From NCBI GenBank assembly GCA_036346225.1, contig JARFIW010000588.1:6391501-6455500 (forward strand): a stretch of DNA of 64,000 bases. Direction: 5' to 3'. The translations under genes were made by a program, and so were the position numbers. The notes beneath the pieces were generated by a model. The model was not told the DNA's origin, did not search any database, and saw only the letters and a list, made by a program, of their open reading frames with translations. The stretch is from Platerodrilus igneus. Taxonomy: Eukaryota; Arthropoda; Insecta; Coleoptera; Lycidae. The first letter of the stretch is position 1, and the number at the start of each line of letters is the position of its first letter. This document shows, in pieces, positions 1 to 11,860 of the stretch.

Positions 1-470
1 TACTGGGCGAAATGGTCTTGATCCGATCGACTCTCCGAAGTGATTTCGACAAGGTCATTAGGATAAAGTAGTCTTGATCTGATCGACTCTCGGTAATGAT
101 TTCGACAAAGTCCACTAGGGCGAAGTGGTCTTGATCCGATCGACTCCCGAAGTGTTTTCGACAAAGACTACTAGGGCGAAGTGATCTTGACCCCGATCGA
201 CTCCCGAAGTGATTTCGACAAGGTCTACTAGGGCGAACTGATCTTGATCCGATCGGCTACCCCAAAGTGTTTCGACAAAGACTACTAGGGTGAATTGATC
301 TTGATCCGATCGACTCCCGGTGTGATTTTGGCAAAGTCTACTTGAGCGAGGTGATCTTGATCCGGTTGACTCCCAGAAGTGATTTCCACAAAGTCTACTA
401 GAGCGAAGTAATCTTGATTTGCTCAACTTCTCAAAGTCGTTTTAATGAATTCTACTAGGCGGAAGTGAAG
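1..470. repeat. 57-bp tandem repeat (about 8 copies)
   Basis: About eight head-to-tail units of 56-57 bp. Units begin with variants of TACTAGGGCGAAGTGATCTTG and contain GATCCGATCGACTCCCGAAG and TTTCGACAAAG. Starts fall near 1, 57, 112, 168, 225, 282, 338 and 395, with a partial ninth at about 452. The last units are the most diverged. It probably continues left of the window. Translations across it only reflect the repeat. Confidence 0.93.
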
Positions 471-870
471 ACGGGGTGTAGAAAGGGCGGGACGCAAAGA
501 GGGCGGAGTGTAAAGAGGGCGAACGCAGAAAAGGCGTGACGCAAAACGGGCGGGGCGCAGAGCGGGCGGGAAGCAGAGCGGAGGGGCGCAGAGCGGGCGG
601 GGCGCAGAGCGGGCGGGCGCAGAGCGGGCGGGCGTGGACGGGGTGAAGAGATGATCGGGTGTACAACGGACGGGCGTAAAGAGGGCGTGATAAAGAGAGG
701 GGGGGCGTAAAGAGGGTTGGGCGTAGAGTGGACGGGGCGTTCAGAGGGTGGGGCGTTCAGAGAGGGTGGGGCGTAGAGAGGGCGGGGCGTGCAGAGGGCG
801 GGGCGTACAAAAGGCGGCGCGTAAAGATGGTGGGGCGTAAAGATGGTGGGGCATAAAGAGAGTGGGCCAC
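455..870. repeat. G-rich degenerate minisatellite
   Basis: Imperfect tandem array of short units (about 14-17 bp) built on AGAGGGCGGGGCGTA and AGAGCGGGCGGGGCGC. The plus strand is strongly G-rich, with a matching C-rich minus strand. Minus-strand open frames here read as repeated Arg-Pro-Leu-Cys/Ala-Pro-Pro and are repeat artefacts. It directly follows the 57-bp array; the two arrays share no obvious unit. Confidence 0.85.
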
Positions 871-1035
871 AAATCGAGTAGAAGCGCACAAAGTAGTCCC
901 GTAGGGCTACAAACCGCTTCTAGTCCTAAATCTATACATTTACTCATTTGTAGTATCTTTTTTTCGTACTACTGATATTAAGCTACAATATACTGAACCC
1001 TCTTACGATTTTAAAAACTCTGATTACAAAACTTT
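871..1035. other. Spacer before a LINE-type tail; no gene seen
   Basis: Short AT-richer stretch between the minisatellite and a tetranucleotide tail. It may be the 3'UTR of a severely 5'-truncated LINE, because it ends in (AATA)n, but no coding sequence is recognisable. Confidence 0.4.
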
Positions 1036-1059
1036 GAATAAATAAATAAATAAATAAAT
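1036..1059 (+). repeat. (AATA)n tail, LINE-type
   Basis: Five to six AATA units. The same tail ends the CR1/Jockey-like LINEs at 8757-8779 and 51276-51296, so this is probably the 3' end of another plus-strand copy. Confidence 0.6.
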
Positions 1060-1074
1060 TGGCCGACTCTCTTA

Positions 1075-1427
1075 AATATTCCAGATGTAAATGAAGCCAT
1101 TTCTAAATTTTACAATGTATCGGCCCGTTTAGCTCCAGAAGTATTCCCATTCCATCTGGAGTTCCTCAAGGAGCACATATTTTGCCCCTATTATTTAACC
1201 TGTTCATCAACGATATAGGAAAATGCTTTGCAAATAGGAAGTATTTATTATTCGCTGATGATCTTAAATTTTATAAAGTTGTAAACTCACAACAAGATGC
1301 TGACTTTTTACAGGAAGATACAAATTGCTTGATAAAGTGGTGCAATATTAACAATATGTCACTCAACATCAATAAATGCTATAATTTTTTGTCTTCGCGA
1401 ATTGTCATTGTCAAAAATAGAAATTAG
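1075..1427 (+). pseudogene. Non-LTR retrotransposon RT fragment
   Basis: Fragment of a LINE reverse transcriptase palm. Around 1155-1200 it reads SGVPQGAHILPLLFNLFIND, the GVPQG...LxPLLF motif of non-LTR RTs, followed at about 1250 by LLFADDLKFYK, the catalytic F/YADD box. The frame remains open to the stop at 1427. Upstream the frame is broken and fingers, thumb and endonuclease are missing. It resembles the LINE at 4646-7940 (CR1/Jockey group by motif) and is a dead remnant. Confidence 0.8.
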
Positions 1428-1465
1428 TAATTTTAGATAATAAAGAATATATTTTTTAATTCAAT

Positions 1466-2545
1466 ATGGCTGCCAATGAACAGCATAGTAATGTAACTCT
1501 ACCTAGTCTGTGCTTATATTGCAGGAAAAAGGTAGTAAATAAGGTTGTTAAGTGTTACACATGTGGTAATATAGTGCATGCATCATGTGGTGAAAGAATT
1601 GGAACTTATTTACAATTAGCATCAGACGATTTGGTATTTCAATGCAACTTCTGTACAAAAGATGGTTTGATACCTAATACTGAGAACACAGTTGTTGAAA
1701 GTTCTGAACTAAGCACAAGCAAATGTACAAGTGATATCACAAATGTGGATTCTGATAACAAGGTAATTAATTTTTTGAAAAGTGATGATTTTAATTACAT
1801 TTTGCAAGATTTAGTAAATTGCCAAACTAAAGTATTATGCCAACAAATTAATGAACTAAAAGTGGAAATGTGTATTCTTAAAGAAAGCAATATTGATCTA
1901 ATTAAGTTGTTGACTGGTGATAAGGCAGCTCAACATGGAATATTCTTAAAACTGGCAATATTAGTGGCTTATCTACAAATTCAATTCATAATACACAGCC
2001 AAGTAGCATTAAAGACCAAGACCTAGGTTTTAATGCATCCCAAAATACATTATTGCCTGATATGGGAAATAGGAGTAATTTGAACTCAGAAGTAATAAAT
2101 GATTCCAATTTATCAAAAGAAAACAAAAGTTTAATACAATTGAGAATAAATCTTCAGTATCAAAAGCTACTACCGCTAGTAATACAGAAATTTTACATAA
2201 GGCAACTTCTGAATTTTCTTTACAAGAAACAAATATGGTACAAAGCGCTAATACCAACAAACCATTAAAATCGCAGAAATATAATTCACATATACATTTT
2301 CCCCATCAAAGAAACAATAATAACAGTAATACATTGATAGATGAATCTTTTACGATCGTATGGACGAAACAGATTTTCAAACCGAACTCCTCAACTAGTT
2401 GTTGGAACAGGCTCGAGAGACAACATTGAATTAAGCGCTGTTTCTAAACGTGCTTGGCTATTTCTTGGGCATATCAAACAAGGCACTTCTGTGGAAACTG
2501 TTAACAAACATCTAACAAAAATTTTAAATGGCAAACTTTTGTGAG
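1466..2545 (+). pseudogene. LINE ORF1 with PHD-type zinc finger
   Basis: First ORF of a plus-strand CR1/Jockey-like LINE. It is open from ATG at 1466 to 2026. Residues 16-64 carry C-x2-C, C-x2-C, H-x2-C and C-x2-C pairs (LCLYCRKK, CYTCGNIVHASC, QCNFC), a PHD-like finger found in ORF1 of many CR1/L2-group elements and thought to serve RNP assembly or nucleic-acid binding. After 2026 the frame is broken, but it resumes near 2370-2544 with KRAWLFLGHIKQGTSVETV, a block typical of the C-terminal part of these ORF1 proteins. The endonuclease region of the same element follows. Broken by at least two frameshifts. Confidence 0.78.
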
Positions 2546-3440
2546 CCTACCTACTAAAGGTATTTATGCCTGTTTCCTAGGTGTAGACTTCCAAGATTAC
2601 AGTAATAATCAAGCCTGAAAACTGGCCTGAAGGTGCAGTTTTAAGACGCTATATTTTCCGTAGGCACGCTACATCAACAACCTGTATAGAACTGCTGAAC
2701 AAGTTCACACAACCGAAAGTGTTCCTGTTGGACTCCCAAGATACACTCTTTTTACCAAAATGTCAGAGGCCTTAGAACAAGTTTGTGCGGTTTCTCTTGC
2801 TATCCAGTCTATAGATTACGATTTTGTCATCTTAACTGAAACGTGGCTTACAGCAAGTATACTCAGCTCGGAGCTATTTGATAGTCGCTTTCAAATATAT
2901 CGAGGACAGGGACTACAACACTTTTGGTTGTTCAAGAGGAGGTGGAGTACTCATGCAGTTAACTCAAAATATATGTCAATTGAGCAGAAAAGTGGTAATA
3001 ACCTAATTTATCAAGATATGTGGGTTAAGATAAAGACAGGTAATTCTCATATACTGCTGGGCTGTATATATACCACCTGCTTCTCATGCACAAATATATC
3101 AAGAACTTATTAATAGCATAGAAAATATAAAACGCAGAATGCACATTGTAAAGTTTGTATATTTGGAGATTTTAACTGCCCAGATATAAGTTGGTATTAT
3201 GAAGAGATTTGAATTCTCAGTTTAATACCGGAATCAGAAATTATTCGAGATGGTATGTATTGGCTTGAAATTGCAACAGTAAAATGGTATTACTAACAAT
3301 TTCTAATTTAATTCCGTTGTTTTTGCCGACAATCTAGATTTTATCAGTGTGGTGAAAATAATTTATATATGCCCAATTGATAGGCATTCACCCACCATTA
3401 CACACAGATTTTTCCTCGATAGTACCATTAAACCAAAAAA
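2451..3440 (+). pseudogene. LINE copy A: end of ORF1 plus AP-endonuclease start
   Basis: Continues the ORF1 above into the N-terminal part of an apurinic-type endonuclease (2760-3113 open; YDFVILTETWLTA is the catalytic ETW motif). The stretch is nearly the same as 4646-5640, but copy A lacks one to three bases at many sites where copy B has them, which destroys its frame; substitutions are rare until about 3200. After about 3440 the similarity stops and BEL/Pao sequence begins, so this copy is 3'-truncated, which is not the usual outcome of target-primed reverse transcription. Confidence 0.8.
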
Positions 3441-3449
3441 CAAAGCGCA

Positions 3450-4645
3450 AAATAATTTCACAATACCGATATTAAAATCCATTAGGATTTTTGCCCACTA
3501 ACACTTTTTGCAAAACGCCTAATCCAGCATCTGTGGATGTTAGGTTTGAATTGGGATGACATCCCACCAGCAGACATTTGTCTCAATGGCAGCAGTATCA
3601 AGAAGAGTTGCCGTTATTATCGTCATTAAAGTTACCACGTTGTTTACCCCTTCGGATCCTTTTACTTGTCATTTGCATGGGTTTTGCGATGCTAGCGAGG
3701 TAGGGTATGCAGCGGTAGTGTATTTCAGTTCATAAATCAAACTACTGGAGAAATAACTGTACAATTTGTAACCGCTAAAACAAAGTAGCTCCAATTAAGC
3801 GCATTTCAATTCCACGTTTGGAATTATGTGCCGCCGTTTTATTAACCGATTTACTTTCTTTTACCATTCGGTCTTATCAAGGCTTGATTGACATCTCCGA
3901 TGTTTCAGCGTGGAGTGATTCTACGGTCGCTCTCACTTGGATACGTTCTCCACCTTTTCGTTGGAAAACTTTGTGGCAAACCGTGTTAGCCACATTCAAG
4001 AAATCATTGCACCTAGCCGATGGTTTTATATTAAATCTTCGCATAATCCGGCTGATCCTGCATCTCGGGATTAATGCCAAGCGCGGTTATTTCATGTTCG
4101 CTATGGTGGGCGGGGCCTGAATGGCTTCACTACCCTAGTGACTCGTGGCCGCCTCAACCAACATTGTCAACCTCAATTGCTGAGGTAACTACGGAAAAGA
4201 AGATCCTAACATTTGTCGCTCAAACAGATCCAAACGTCATTGACATTTTACTAAGTCGCTTTTCATCGTTATATAAAATCCAAGGCATCGTGGCTTACAT
4301 TTATAGATTTTCTAAACCCATGGCTCAACGTCATACGGGTCCCTTAACAGACATTGAATTACACAATGCTCTCATGATTATCGTTCGGCATGTACAAAAT
4401 GTTACATTTTAAAGGAAATAGCTTCGATTAAGGCAAACCGTAAATTACCTAAAAGCTTGCGAAAACTTTCTCCATTTGTTGATCCACAAAACATCTTAAG
4501 AGTAGGTGGGCGCTTGACACATTCTTCGCTTTCCTATTTCGAAAAGTTTCCTGCGTTATTGCCTCAGCGGCACCGATTAACCGAACTTATCATTCTGTCA
4601 ACTCATGAAAGGTATTGCCATCCCGGTGTTAATACCACAGCGTCT
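3450..4645 (+). pseudogene. BEL/Pao LTR retrotransposon pol fragment
   Basis: Degenerate pol of the BEL/Pao superfamily, in family order. About 3465-3640 is the RT thumb (LIQHLWMLGLNWDD, split by frameshifts). About 3665-4090 is RNase H: CHLHGFCDASEVGYAAVVYF with its catalytic Asp, then ISIPRLELCAAVLL and VSAWSDSTVALTWI. About 4090-4400 is the W-GPEWL linker and the IVAYIYRF/LTDIELHNAL block. About 4457-4640 is the integrase zinc-binding lead (ILRVGGRLTHS, then H...HPGVNTT). The fragment stops exactly where LINE copy B starts (4646). No LTR, gag, protease or integrase core is visible. Several frameshifts make it inactive. Confidence 0.88.
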
Positions 4646-7600
4646 TTATTTCTTGGGCATATCAAACAAGGCACTTCTGTGGAAACTGTTAACAAACATC
4701 TAACAAAAATTTTAAATGGCAAACTTTTGTTGAGCCCCTACCTACTAAAGGTATTTATGCCTGTTTCCGATGGTGTAGACTTCCAAGATTACAAGTAATA
4801 ATCAAGCCTGAAAACTGGCCTGAAGGTGCAGTTTTAAGACGCTATATTTTCCGTGAGGCACGCCTCACATCAACAACCTGTATAGAACTGCTGAACAAGT
4901 TCACACAACCGAAAGTGTTCCTGTTGGACTCCCAAGATACACTCTTTTTTACCAAAATGTCAGAGGCCTTAGAACAAAAGTTTGTGCGGTTTCTCTTGCT
5001 ATCCAGTCTATAGATTACGATTTTGTCATCTTAACTGAAACGTGGCTTACAGCAAGTATACTCAGCTCGGAGCTATTTGATAGTCGCTTTCAAATATATC
5101 GAAAGGACAGGGACTACAACACTTTTGGTTGTTCAAGAGGAGGTGGAGTACTCATAGCAGTTAACTCAAAATATATGTCAATTGAGCAGAAAAGTGGTAA
5201 TAACCTAATTTATCAAGATATGTGGGTTAAGATAAAGACAGGTAATTCTCATATACTGCTGGGGCTGTATATATACCACCTGCTTCTCATGCACAAATAT
5301 ATCAAGAACTTATTAATAGCATAGAAAATATAAAACGTGAGAATGCACATTGTAAAGTTTGTATATTTGGAGATTTTAACTGCCCAGATATAAGTTGGTA
5401 TTATGAAGAGAATGTATTTGTACCTTCTCAGTTTAATAATCTGGCATCAGAAATTATTGTAGATGGTATGTATTACCTTGAAATGCAACAGTATAATGGT
5501 ATTACTAACAATCAAGGTAAAATACTAGACCTTGTTTTTGCCGACAATCTAGATTTTATCAGTGTGGTAAAAGTAATTTTGCTATATGCCCAATTGATAT
5601 GCATCACCCACCATTACACACAGATTTTTCCTGGAATAGTGTGCCATTAATCAACAACAAAATAAATATAAAAGTTAGATTATTTAACAAAGCTGATTTT
5701 CCCAAAATAAATAAATTTTTACGAGAAACTGATTGGAGTTTTATAAAAACTTCCATCGATCTTGATACTGGCAGTGCTATTATTCTATGACACTATACAT
5801 AAAACTATAGAAGAATATGTGCCTCAAAAACTCTCAAACAGAATAAGTATCCGAAATGGTATAGTGCCGAGTTGAAATCCCTTATAGCCCGTAAAACTAA
5901 GCTGTATAAAAAATATAAGAAAACAGGTATAGAGTATGATTATAATCAGTACTCCATTGCAAGAAGAGAAACTAAGTTCCTCATAGATTGGTGTTACTTA
6001 ATGTTTGTTTCCAACACAGAGTTAATGATACCTACAAACTTGAAATACTTCTGGTCATACATCTCAGCACTCAAAAAGGATACTGGGATACCTAAAATAA
6101 TGTTTTACAAAGGAGTCAAATGGGAGAGTCCTACAGATATTGTCTCCTCTTTTGCAAAGCATTTTGAGTCCTGTTATCAAAAGCGTCACTCTGATTTACT
6201 ACCAAACATTAGTATTCCAAATTATAATACACTATCTATGCATAATTTCACAGAAGATGAAATTCTGAGTAAGATTAATGCTTTGGATTGTAACAAAAGT
6301 GCGGGTCCAGACGGAATCCCATCTGTTTTATCAAACAATGTAAAACTCGTTATTAACACCTTTATGCGATATTTTTCAAAGATCTTTCAATGAGGATGCT
6401 TTCCCACATTATGGAAACGTTCGTCTCTTTACCCTATATTTAAATCAGGGCAAATGATCAGGTTGAAAATTATAGAGGTATCTCCTTAATATGTATTATG
6501 GCAAAATATTAGAATCTATTATCACAGATGAAATATTCTCCACCTACAAACATTACATCGCTATCGAGCAACATGGATTCTTTAAAGGACGTTCTACTGC
6601 TACTAATTTGGCGATAATACAAAATTTTTAATATCAAATATGGAAAACGGATTGCAGATAGATGTAATCTACCTAGATATATCCAAAGCATTTGACAGTG
6701 TTTGCCATGATATGCTCTTACAAAATTGAAGGCAATTGGAATAATTGGTGTATATCTTACTTGGATAAAATCATACTTAAGTGGTGAGCATGATGACGTA
6801 CATTTATCGGTATCAAATCTTCAGATATTAATGTGCTTTCTGGTGTCCCACAAGGATCGCATCTCGGCCCCATACTATTTTTACTATTTATCAATGACGT
6901 AGTCTCGATTTTCCAACACTGTAAATGCTTATTATATGCAGATGACCTAAAAATATTTTCAATAGTAAAATGCCCACAAGACTGCGATAACATTCAAGAG
7001 GATCTAAATGAAGTGTCAACATGGTGTAGCAAAAATGGTCTGACCTTAAACACTGCTAAGTGTAAATTTATGCGTTTTCATCGCATTAAACAGCCAATAT
7101 TATGTACCTATACAATACAAAAAACTGCAATTCAATCCGTTGAGTTGATCTGTGATTTAGGTGTAATGTTTGATTGTTTTCTTACATTTAATGAGCACAT
7201 CAACAACATTACTGCTAAGGCATTTAGAATGCTAGGTTTTATTCGGCGACATTGTGAATATATTAACGATGTAAAAGTGATACAAATAATTTACAACAGC
7301 TTAGTGCGAAGTATTTTGGAATACAATAGTGTTATCTGGTCTCCCTCGTATGAATGTCATAAATATCATTTAGAAAGGGTACAAAATACGTTTGTAAAAT
7401 TTCTTTTATATAAGCTGCATTTTCCTTATGAACATATACCCTATAATGTTAGGCTCCAACTCACTGGTATCAAAAGCCTAGAAATGAGAAGACAAAAAGC
7501 AATGCTATTCTTCTTACACAAGTTATTAAACAATTTTATTGACTGTGAATACCTGCTGTCTAAGATATGGCTCAGAGTGCCAAGTCGCTTAACACGTTCT

Positions 7601-7945
7601 GCCCAAACTTTTTATGTACAGTGTCATCGCACCAATTATGGTTGTACTGCTATTACTGAAAAACTTGCCATTAATTTTAACAAAGCACAAAAAACTGTCT
7701 AATAGTAACATATTTGGTGTTTCATTCGATACCTATAAAAACGGGTCAATGAACAACTGTTAAATGATGTAGACAGTCTATACTGACTGATGGTTGATAT
7801 TTTTCTGTATACTTGTTAGAATAGTACTTATTTAGAAACTATTTTATACTATTTTATTATGATTGTATGATTAGTGTGTTGTTCTTCGGTATATACCATT
7901 TGGGTTGTCCTGTAGAGTATTAATAATAAATAAAAAAATATGAGT
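4646..7945 (+). mobile_element. CR1/Jockey-like LINE, copy B (5'-truncated)
   Basis: LINE that starts inside ORF1 and runs to its 3' end, an AATAATAAATA-type tail at 7918-7940. The order is ORF1 tail (4646-4740), AP-endonuclease (about 4970-5790; LTETWLTA, then CIFGDFNCPDIS with the GDFN motif), linker (5872-6300) and reverse transcriptase (about 6240-7702; NKSAGPDGIPS, DISKAFDSVCHDML, SGVPQGSHLGPILFLLFIND, LLYADDLKIF). A C-terminal region rich in Leu/Lys follows to the stop at 7702, then about 240 bp of 3'UTR. The 5' junction lies inside a BEL/Pao fragment. The RT C-terminal half (6833-7702, 289 codons) is uninterrupted, but endonuclease and RT N-terminus carry frameshifts, so it is inactive. 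Confidence 0.88.
6833..7702 (+). pseudogene. LINE reverse transcriptase, C-terminal half
   Basis: Longest open piece of LINE copy B. It begins two codons before the GVPQG motif and includes YADD at about 6937-6948, the thumb (CDLGVMFDCFLTFNEHINN) and the SILEYNSVIWSP block typical of CR1/Jockey-group RTs. An RT primes cDNA synthesis at the nicked target. The fingers and first catalytic Asp (DISKAFD) lie upstream, out of frame. The first Met is internal to the palm and not a natural start. Confidence 0.88.
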
Positions 7946-8779
7946 TTTTACAGAACCAACAAATTTTATAGCCTTTACTTTATAAATGGAAATTTGCTCT
8001 GCTCGGTAAACTCTGTAAAAGATTTGGGCATGCATAATACTAGATAACAAACTTGATCATAATGATCATATAAACTATATTTCCTTAAAGCCTCCCAAAA
8101 ATTAGGTTTTGTCCTCAGATATAGTGCCGAGCTTTCTATACAAGCTTTAAAACGAGTGTCTATGTCATTGGTTGTTTCTACTTTAGAGTATGCATTATTG
8201 ATCTGGTCTCCTATGTATAAGATACACATGTTTACATTGGAAAGAAATCACCATAAATTTTTACGATACTGTGCTTATAAACTAAGGGTATTTATTGATA
8301 ATCATGATTATTCGAGTATTCTTAATATCTTAAATTTACAAAGGCTTGAAATTCGTCGAAAGTGTAGCGACTTAGTTTTTGTGTATAAACTTCTAAATGG
8401 AAAAATTGACTGTTTACAACTTATCAAGAGAATTCACTTTAATGTTCCTAATAAGCTCTTGCGTAACCATAATTTATTTAGTATTCCTTTTTATTCTACA
8501 AATTATGGATGGCACATACCTTTAAACAGAACTTTAAATTTATTTAATACGTTAAAAGTAGACCCTTTCTGTCTTTCATTAATTAAATTTAAAAAATGTA
8601 TTTGCACGGTAGAAATATAAATGTATTTGTTATGCTATAGGACATATATAGTTGAACGTTAGTCTCTAGTTATACCATTGATTTAGAGCTACTTTAGTTT
8701 TTAGTATTTGTTATACGTTTTGGAAGAAAATGTTGTTTTTATAATGGGGATTTCCATAAATAAATAAATAAATAAATAC
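7946..8779 (+). mobile_element. LINE 3' fragment with (AATA)n tail
   Basis: A second, strongly 5'-truncated LINE inserted directly after copy B. It opens in the RT thumb (SVKDLGM...LDNKLDHNDHI, frameshifted) and is open from about 8156 to 8620. The TLEYALLIWSPMYKIHMFTL block parallels ILEYNSVIWSPSYECHKYHL of copy B, so the two belong to related but clearly different subfamilies. About 135 bp of 3'UTR follow, then the (AATA)n tail at 8757-8779. Only the last part of the RT protein remains. Confidence 0.85.
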
Positions 8780-8789
8780 GTATACTTCT

Positions 8790-9712
8790 CTGTAAGGGCA
8801 CTCTGTAGCTGTTGGTTAACTTTCCACAGACTCATGGCCATCCAGGCTATCTTACTCGCACGCAAGTAACAACCTCCCTGGAGAAGAAAAAATTGTCACA
8901 TTGGTAATACAATTCGCACCTTCAATCATCAGTCATCTCCTCATTCGTTTTTCGTTATTGCTAAAAATTCAATGCATATTGGCATACTGTTTTCGCTTTA
9001 TTTAAAATCTGCTACAACAGTTCAAGACTCTAGGTGCCTTAGTCGCACATGAACTTCATCGTGCACTTATAATTATTGTCAGAGAAATTGTTTTTGTTCT
9101 AAATAATTTCAAAAACTTTCCCTTTTTTTAGACAGTGATGGGATACTTAGGGTCGATGGTTGTCTGAAGTATTCGTTACCGTTCTAAACCTGGCACATCT
9201 TCCCAGCAAGCATTGCTTAACTGAACTCTTAATTCATCAAGTTCATATGGAACTTTCGCACTCTGGTGTCAATACCACTCTTTATCTCGTTGAATGAAAT
9301 TTCTTGATATTATCAGCCAGGCGCACAATTAGGCATCATTTAGCGCAATGTAATAGTTGTTTCCAGTTACGACCAATACATAAAACCCATCTCATGGGTG
9401 ATTTACCTTCAGTTTCTGTTAGATAAAACCCTTTAGTGTGGCAGGTGTTGATTACGGTAGGTCATTTACCATATTTTTATCTCGCCATCGTGGAGCTAAA
9501 CCGCAGAAAGTATACAGTTGTATCTTTGTATGTTTTGTAACAAAAGCCATTCACATACAAGTGGTCTCAGATTTAATGGCAGAAGTATTTCTTGGTGTGT
9601 TGCATCGTTGTACTGCACGTCGTGATCGTTGCTCTCAGATAGGACAATGGAACCAATTTTGTTGAAGCTAATAAGGAACTCATTTCCTTTATGCAACAGG
9701 TAGTTGAAGGTG
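8790..9712 (+). pseudogene. BEL/Pao pol fragment 2, reaching the integrase core
   Basis: A second decayed BEL/Pao copy. About 8870-9100 matches the block after RNase H (LEKKKIVTLVIQFAPSIISH, then CILAYCFRF), parallel to 4180-4400 of the first fragment. The region further on includes DGILRVDGC and HMELSHSGVNTT (zinc-binding HHCC lead). About 9300-9690 is integrase: HLAQCNSCFQLRP, HLMGDLPS, GVDYGRSFTIF, CFVTKAIHIQVVSDL and DNGTNFVEANKELISF, with the first two catalytic acidic residues present. The integrase core is absent from fragment 1. It is frameshifted at several points and has no LTR. Confidence 0.85.
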
Positions 9713-10066
9713 AATCAATCACTTGGTACTTAATTACACAACGTAAGTTGATAAATACTTAATATATTACAGTTATTAAGATGAAATAATTACTTAATAC
9801 TTTTATGTCCAAATGATCATTTCAATTGAAGTTGGTCCAACATATTTAAATTTAGCAAAATTGTTAATAAAAGACATAAAATAATTAAAGACGTACAATA
9901 TTATGTAGTATTTAGAGGTTCATATTATGTAAATTATAATCTTTGTTTTAAGAAAATTCATTGAGGAAGGTCGCATAAAAGTGATTGAAGCGTACTTGGA
10001 ATATGAAATAAAAGTATTTAGTAATTAGTTTAATTAAGATCTAAACCCAAAAACTTGAAGCAAAGA

Positions 10067-10070
<4 letters not shown>
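9713..10070. other. AT-rich spacer; nothing recognised
   Basis: No coding potential or repeat structure seen between the BEL/Pao fragment and the (TA)n run. Confidence 0.5.

Positions 10071-10117
<47 letters not shown>
10071..10117. repeat. (TA)n microsatellite
   Basis: Uninterrupted TA dinucleotides. Open frames reading as Tyr-Ile repeats over it are artefacts. Confidence 0.97.
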
Positions 10118-10123
<6 letters not shown>

Positions 10124-11818
10124 GATACTGTAGCAATAGCCCTATGCACCCTTTTTGTGAATCAAAAAAGTAAAATTTTTTTAATCTCTCAATTTTTAAT
10201 TTTAATATATAATTTAATAATTTTAGAATTACGCACGGAGCTTGCGACAATACGACAAACAAAGCATTTAAACCTACCATTTACCTCTCCTAACTGTTTT
10301 AATCTTTAAACCAAAACACCAGTAAGCACAAATTATTACAATGTTCTCAAAAATAGGTACAACGTATGAAAAAGTTAAAATTCTTTAACTAGAATTTTCC
10401 TTTAATAACTGAATAAAAAAATTTCATAATTATCATTCCCAAAGATGATCAAAAAAACCCAGCAAAATCACTATTATTATTAATTACCAACTGAAGCCTG
10501 ATGAACGTTTATTTAACCTCTTTTTTTATTTATGTAATTTACAACGTATACTCAAAAAATTAAACCTTGCCGACCCCTTACATAAATTATCATGAAAGCA
10601 ATTTTTAAAGTATTTAAATTAGTAATATTTAATTAAATGTTAAATCTTAAGTTAGTCAGTTTAGCAAAGTGCAATGAAATATCCACAAATTAAATAATAA
10701 ACATTCAGATTGGCTAACCTGTTGTTTTTCAGCTTAAATCAGTCTCTGCTCCAACCGTTGTGTGCATCCCTCATAGCATCGCCTTAAATATACTAGCGTA
10801 CTCCATTAAACTCCTTCACCATTAATCATTGAAGTAAATGCGTGTTGTATTTTCTCATTTGTTCTAGTAATAATCACTTCAGCATTTATTTAAACTTGTT
10901 CCCGTATTTATGTAAACTGGACTCCAGTAATTATTTAAATTTGTCTCCCGTAATTGTTTAGACTTGACTCCAGTGATTCTTTAGAGTCATTTCCAGCTTT
11001 TTTCTATTTAAGGATAAAACGACAAACCCATCAATTTTTCATATTCACCGGTATTATTTTAAACTTCACAATTACTCACTTTACGTGGATATTCTCGTTT
11101 TCAGAGACGTGAACTATACTTTACTTCATGATGAACTGATTTGTTTACAAATCTGGTCATATTTAAATGCACCATCTATCTATTGACAAGCGCAAAGTTC
11201 GTTGTTTGTATAAACGTGCTACTTTCATACCAGGTTTTCGGATATTGCATAGTATTATTGTTGTATATTAACATCAACGCGTTCCTCTTATTATGTACAA
11301 TTTCAAGTTAATAGCATTGATTCCCTTGGATACTTCTAGATAAGTAAACCATAGTTTGTTCAAATAAATTTGGTAAACTTTGATTTTTAATTACCATGCC
11401 TCGTTTGTTTCCAATAAATCAGGTGTCGATTTTAATTTTCCAGTCACGTAGATTCAATACAATGTATGCCTTAAATATGTTTGCTATCCTACACATTATT
11501 AAACCTGCTTATTTTAGTTGGGATTCTTGATGTAATAATGTTGCGTTATCCACGCATGTCGCGTTTCAGCTTGCAATTATGTTATTTAATGGCTTGTGGA
11601 TTTGTTTTATTCAAATAAATCTTCAAAATATTTTACATTAGCTGAATTAATTATGATTATTATTTATATACAGGGTGTTGTGATTTACTTTGCACTCTAA
11701 TCATCGTATTTCTTGTTTTCTTCAGAAAACTGTGTCATTTTCTGAGCCCTTGTGTATTTTATGTGGAGTGCGCTATATTCTTGGTCTTAACTACCCCTAA
11801 ATGACCCTATTAACACAG

Positions 11819-11819
<1 letters not shown>
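10118..11819. other. AT-rich segment between two (TA)n runs; no gene seen
   Basis: About 1.7 kb without a convincing coding region on either strand. It is bounded on both sides by (TA)n (10071-10117 and 11820-11859). The motif TATACAGGGTGT at about 11668 recurs in this window near other repeats. It may be a non-autonomous element inserted in a TA repeat, but no inverted or direct termini were found by eye. Confidence 0.4.

Positions 11820-11859
<40 letters not shown>
11820..11859. repeat. (TA)n microsatellite at the 5' edge of an RTE
   Basis: TA repeats abut the 5' end of the RTE-like LINE at 11861. TA-rich sequence also follows its 3' tail at 17127-17147, consistent with insertion into a TA repeat. 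Confidence 0.95.

Positions 11860-11860
<1 letters not shown>

Noticed and set aside
1..460. Regular repeats considered as a CRISPR array
   Set aside because: Units are contiguous 57-bp tandem copies without unique spacers, in a eukaryotic genome.
442..947. Minus-strand frames rich in Arg-Pro-Leu-Cys and Pro-Pro
   Set aside because: Direct translation of the G-rich minisatellite.
10041..10309. Frames with Tyr-Ile repeats at (TA)n runs (also near 24807, 37665, 40446)
   Set aside because: Translation of TA dinucleotide repeats.
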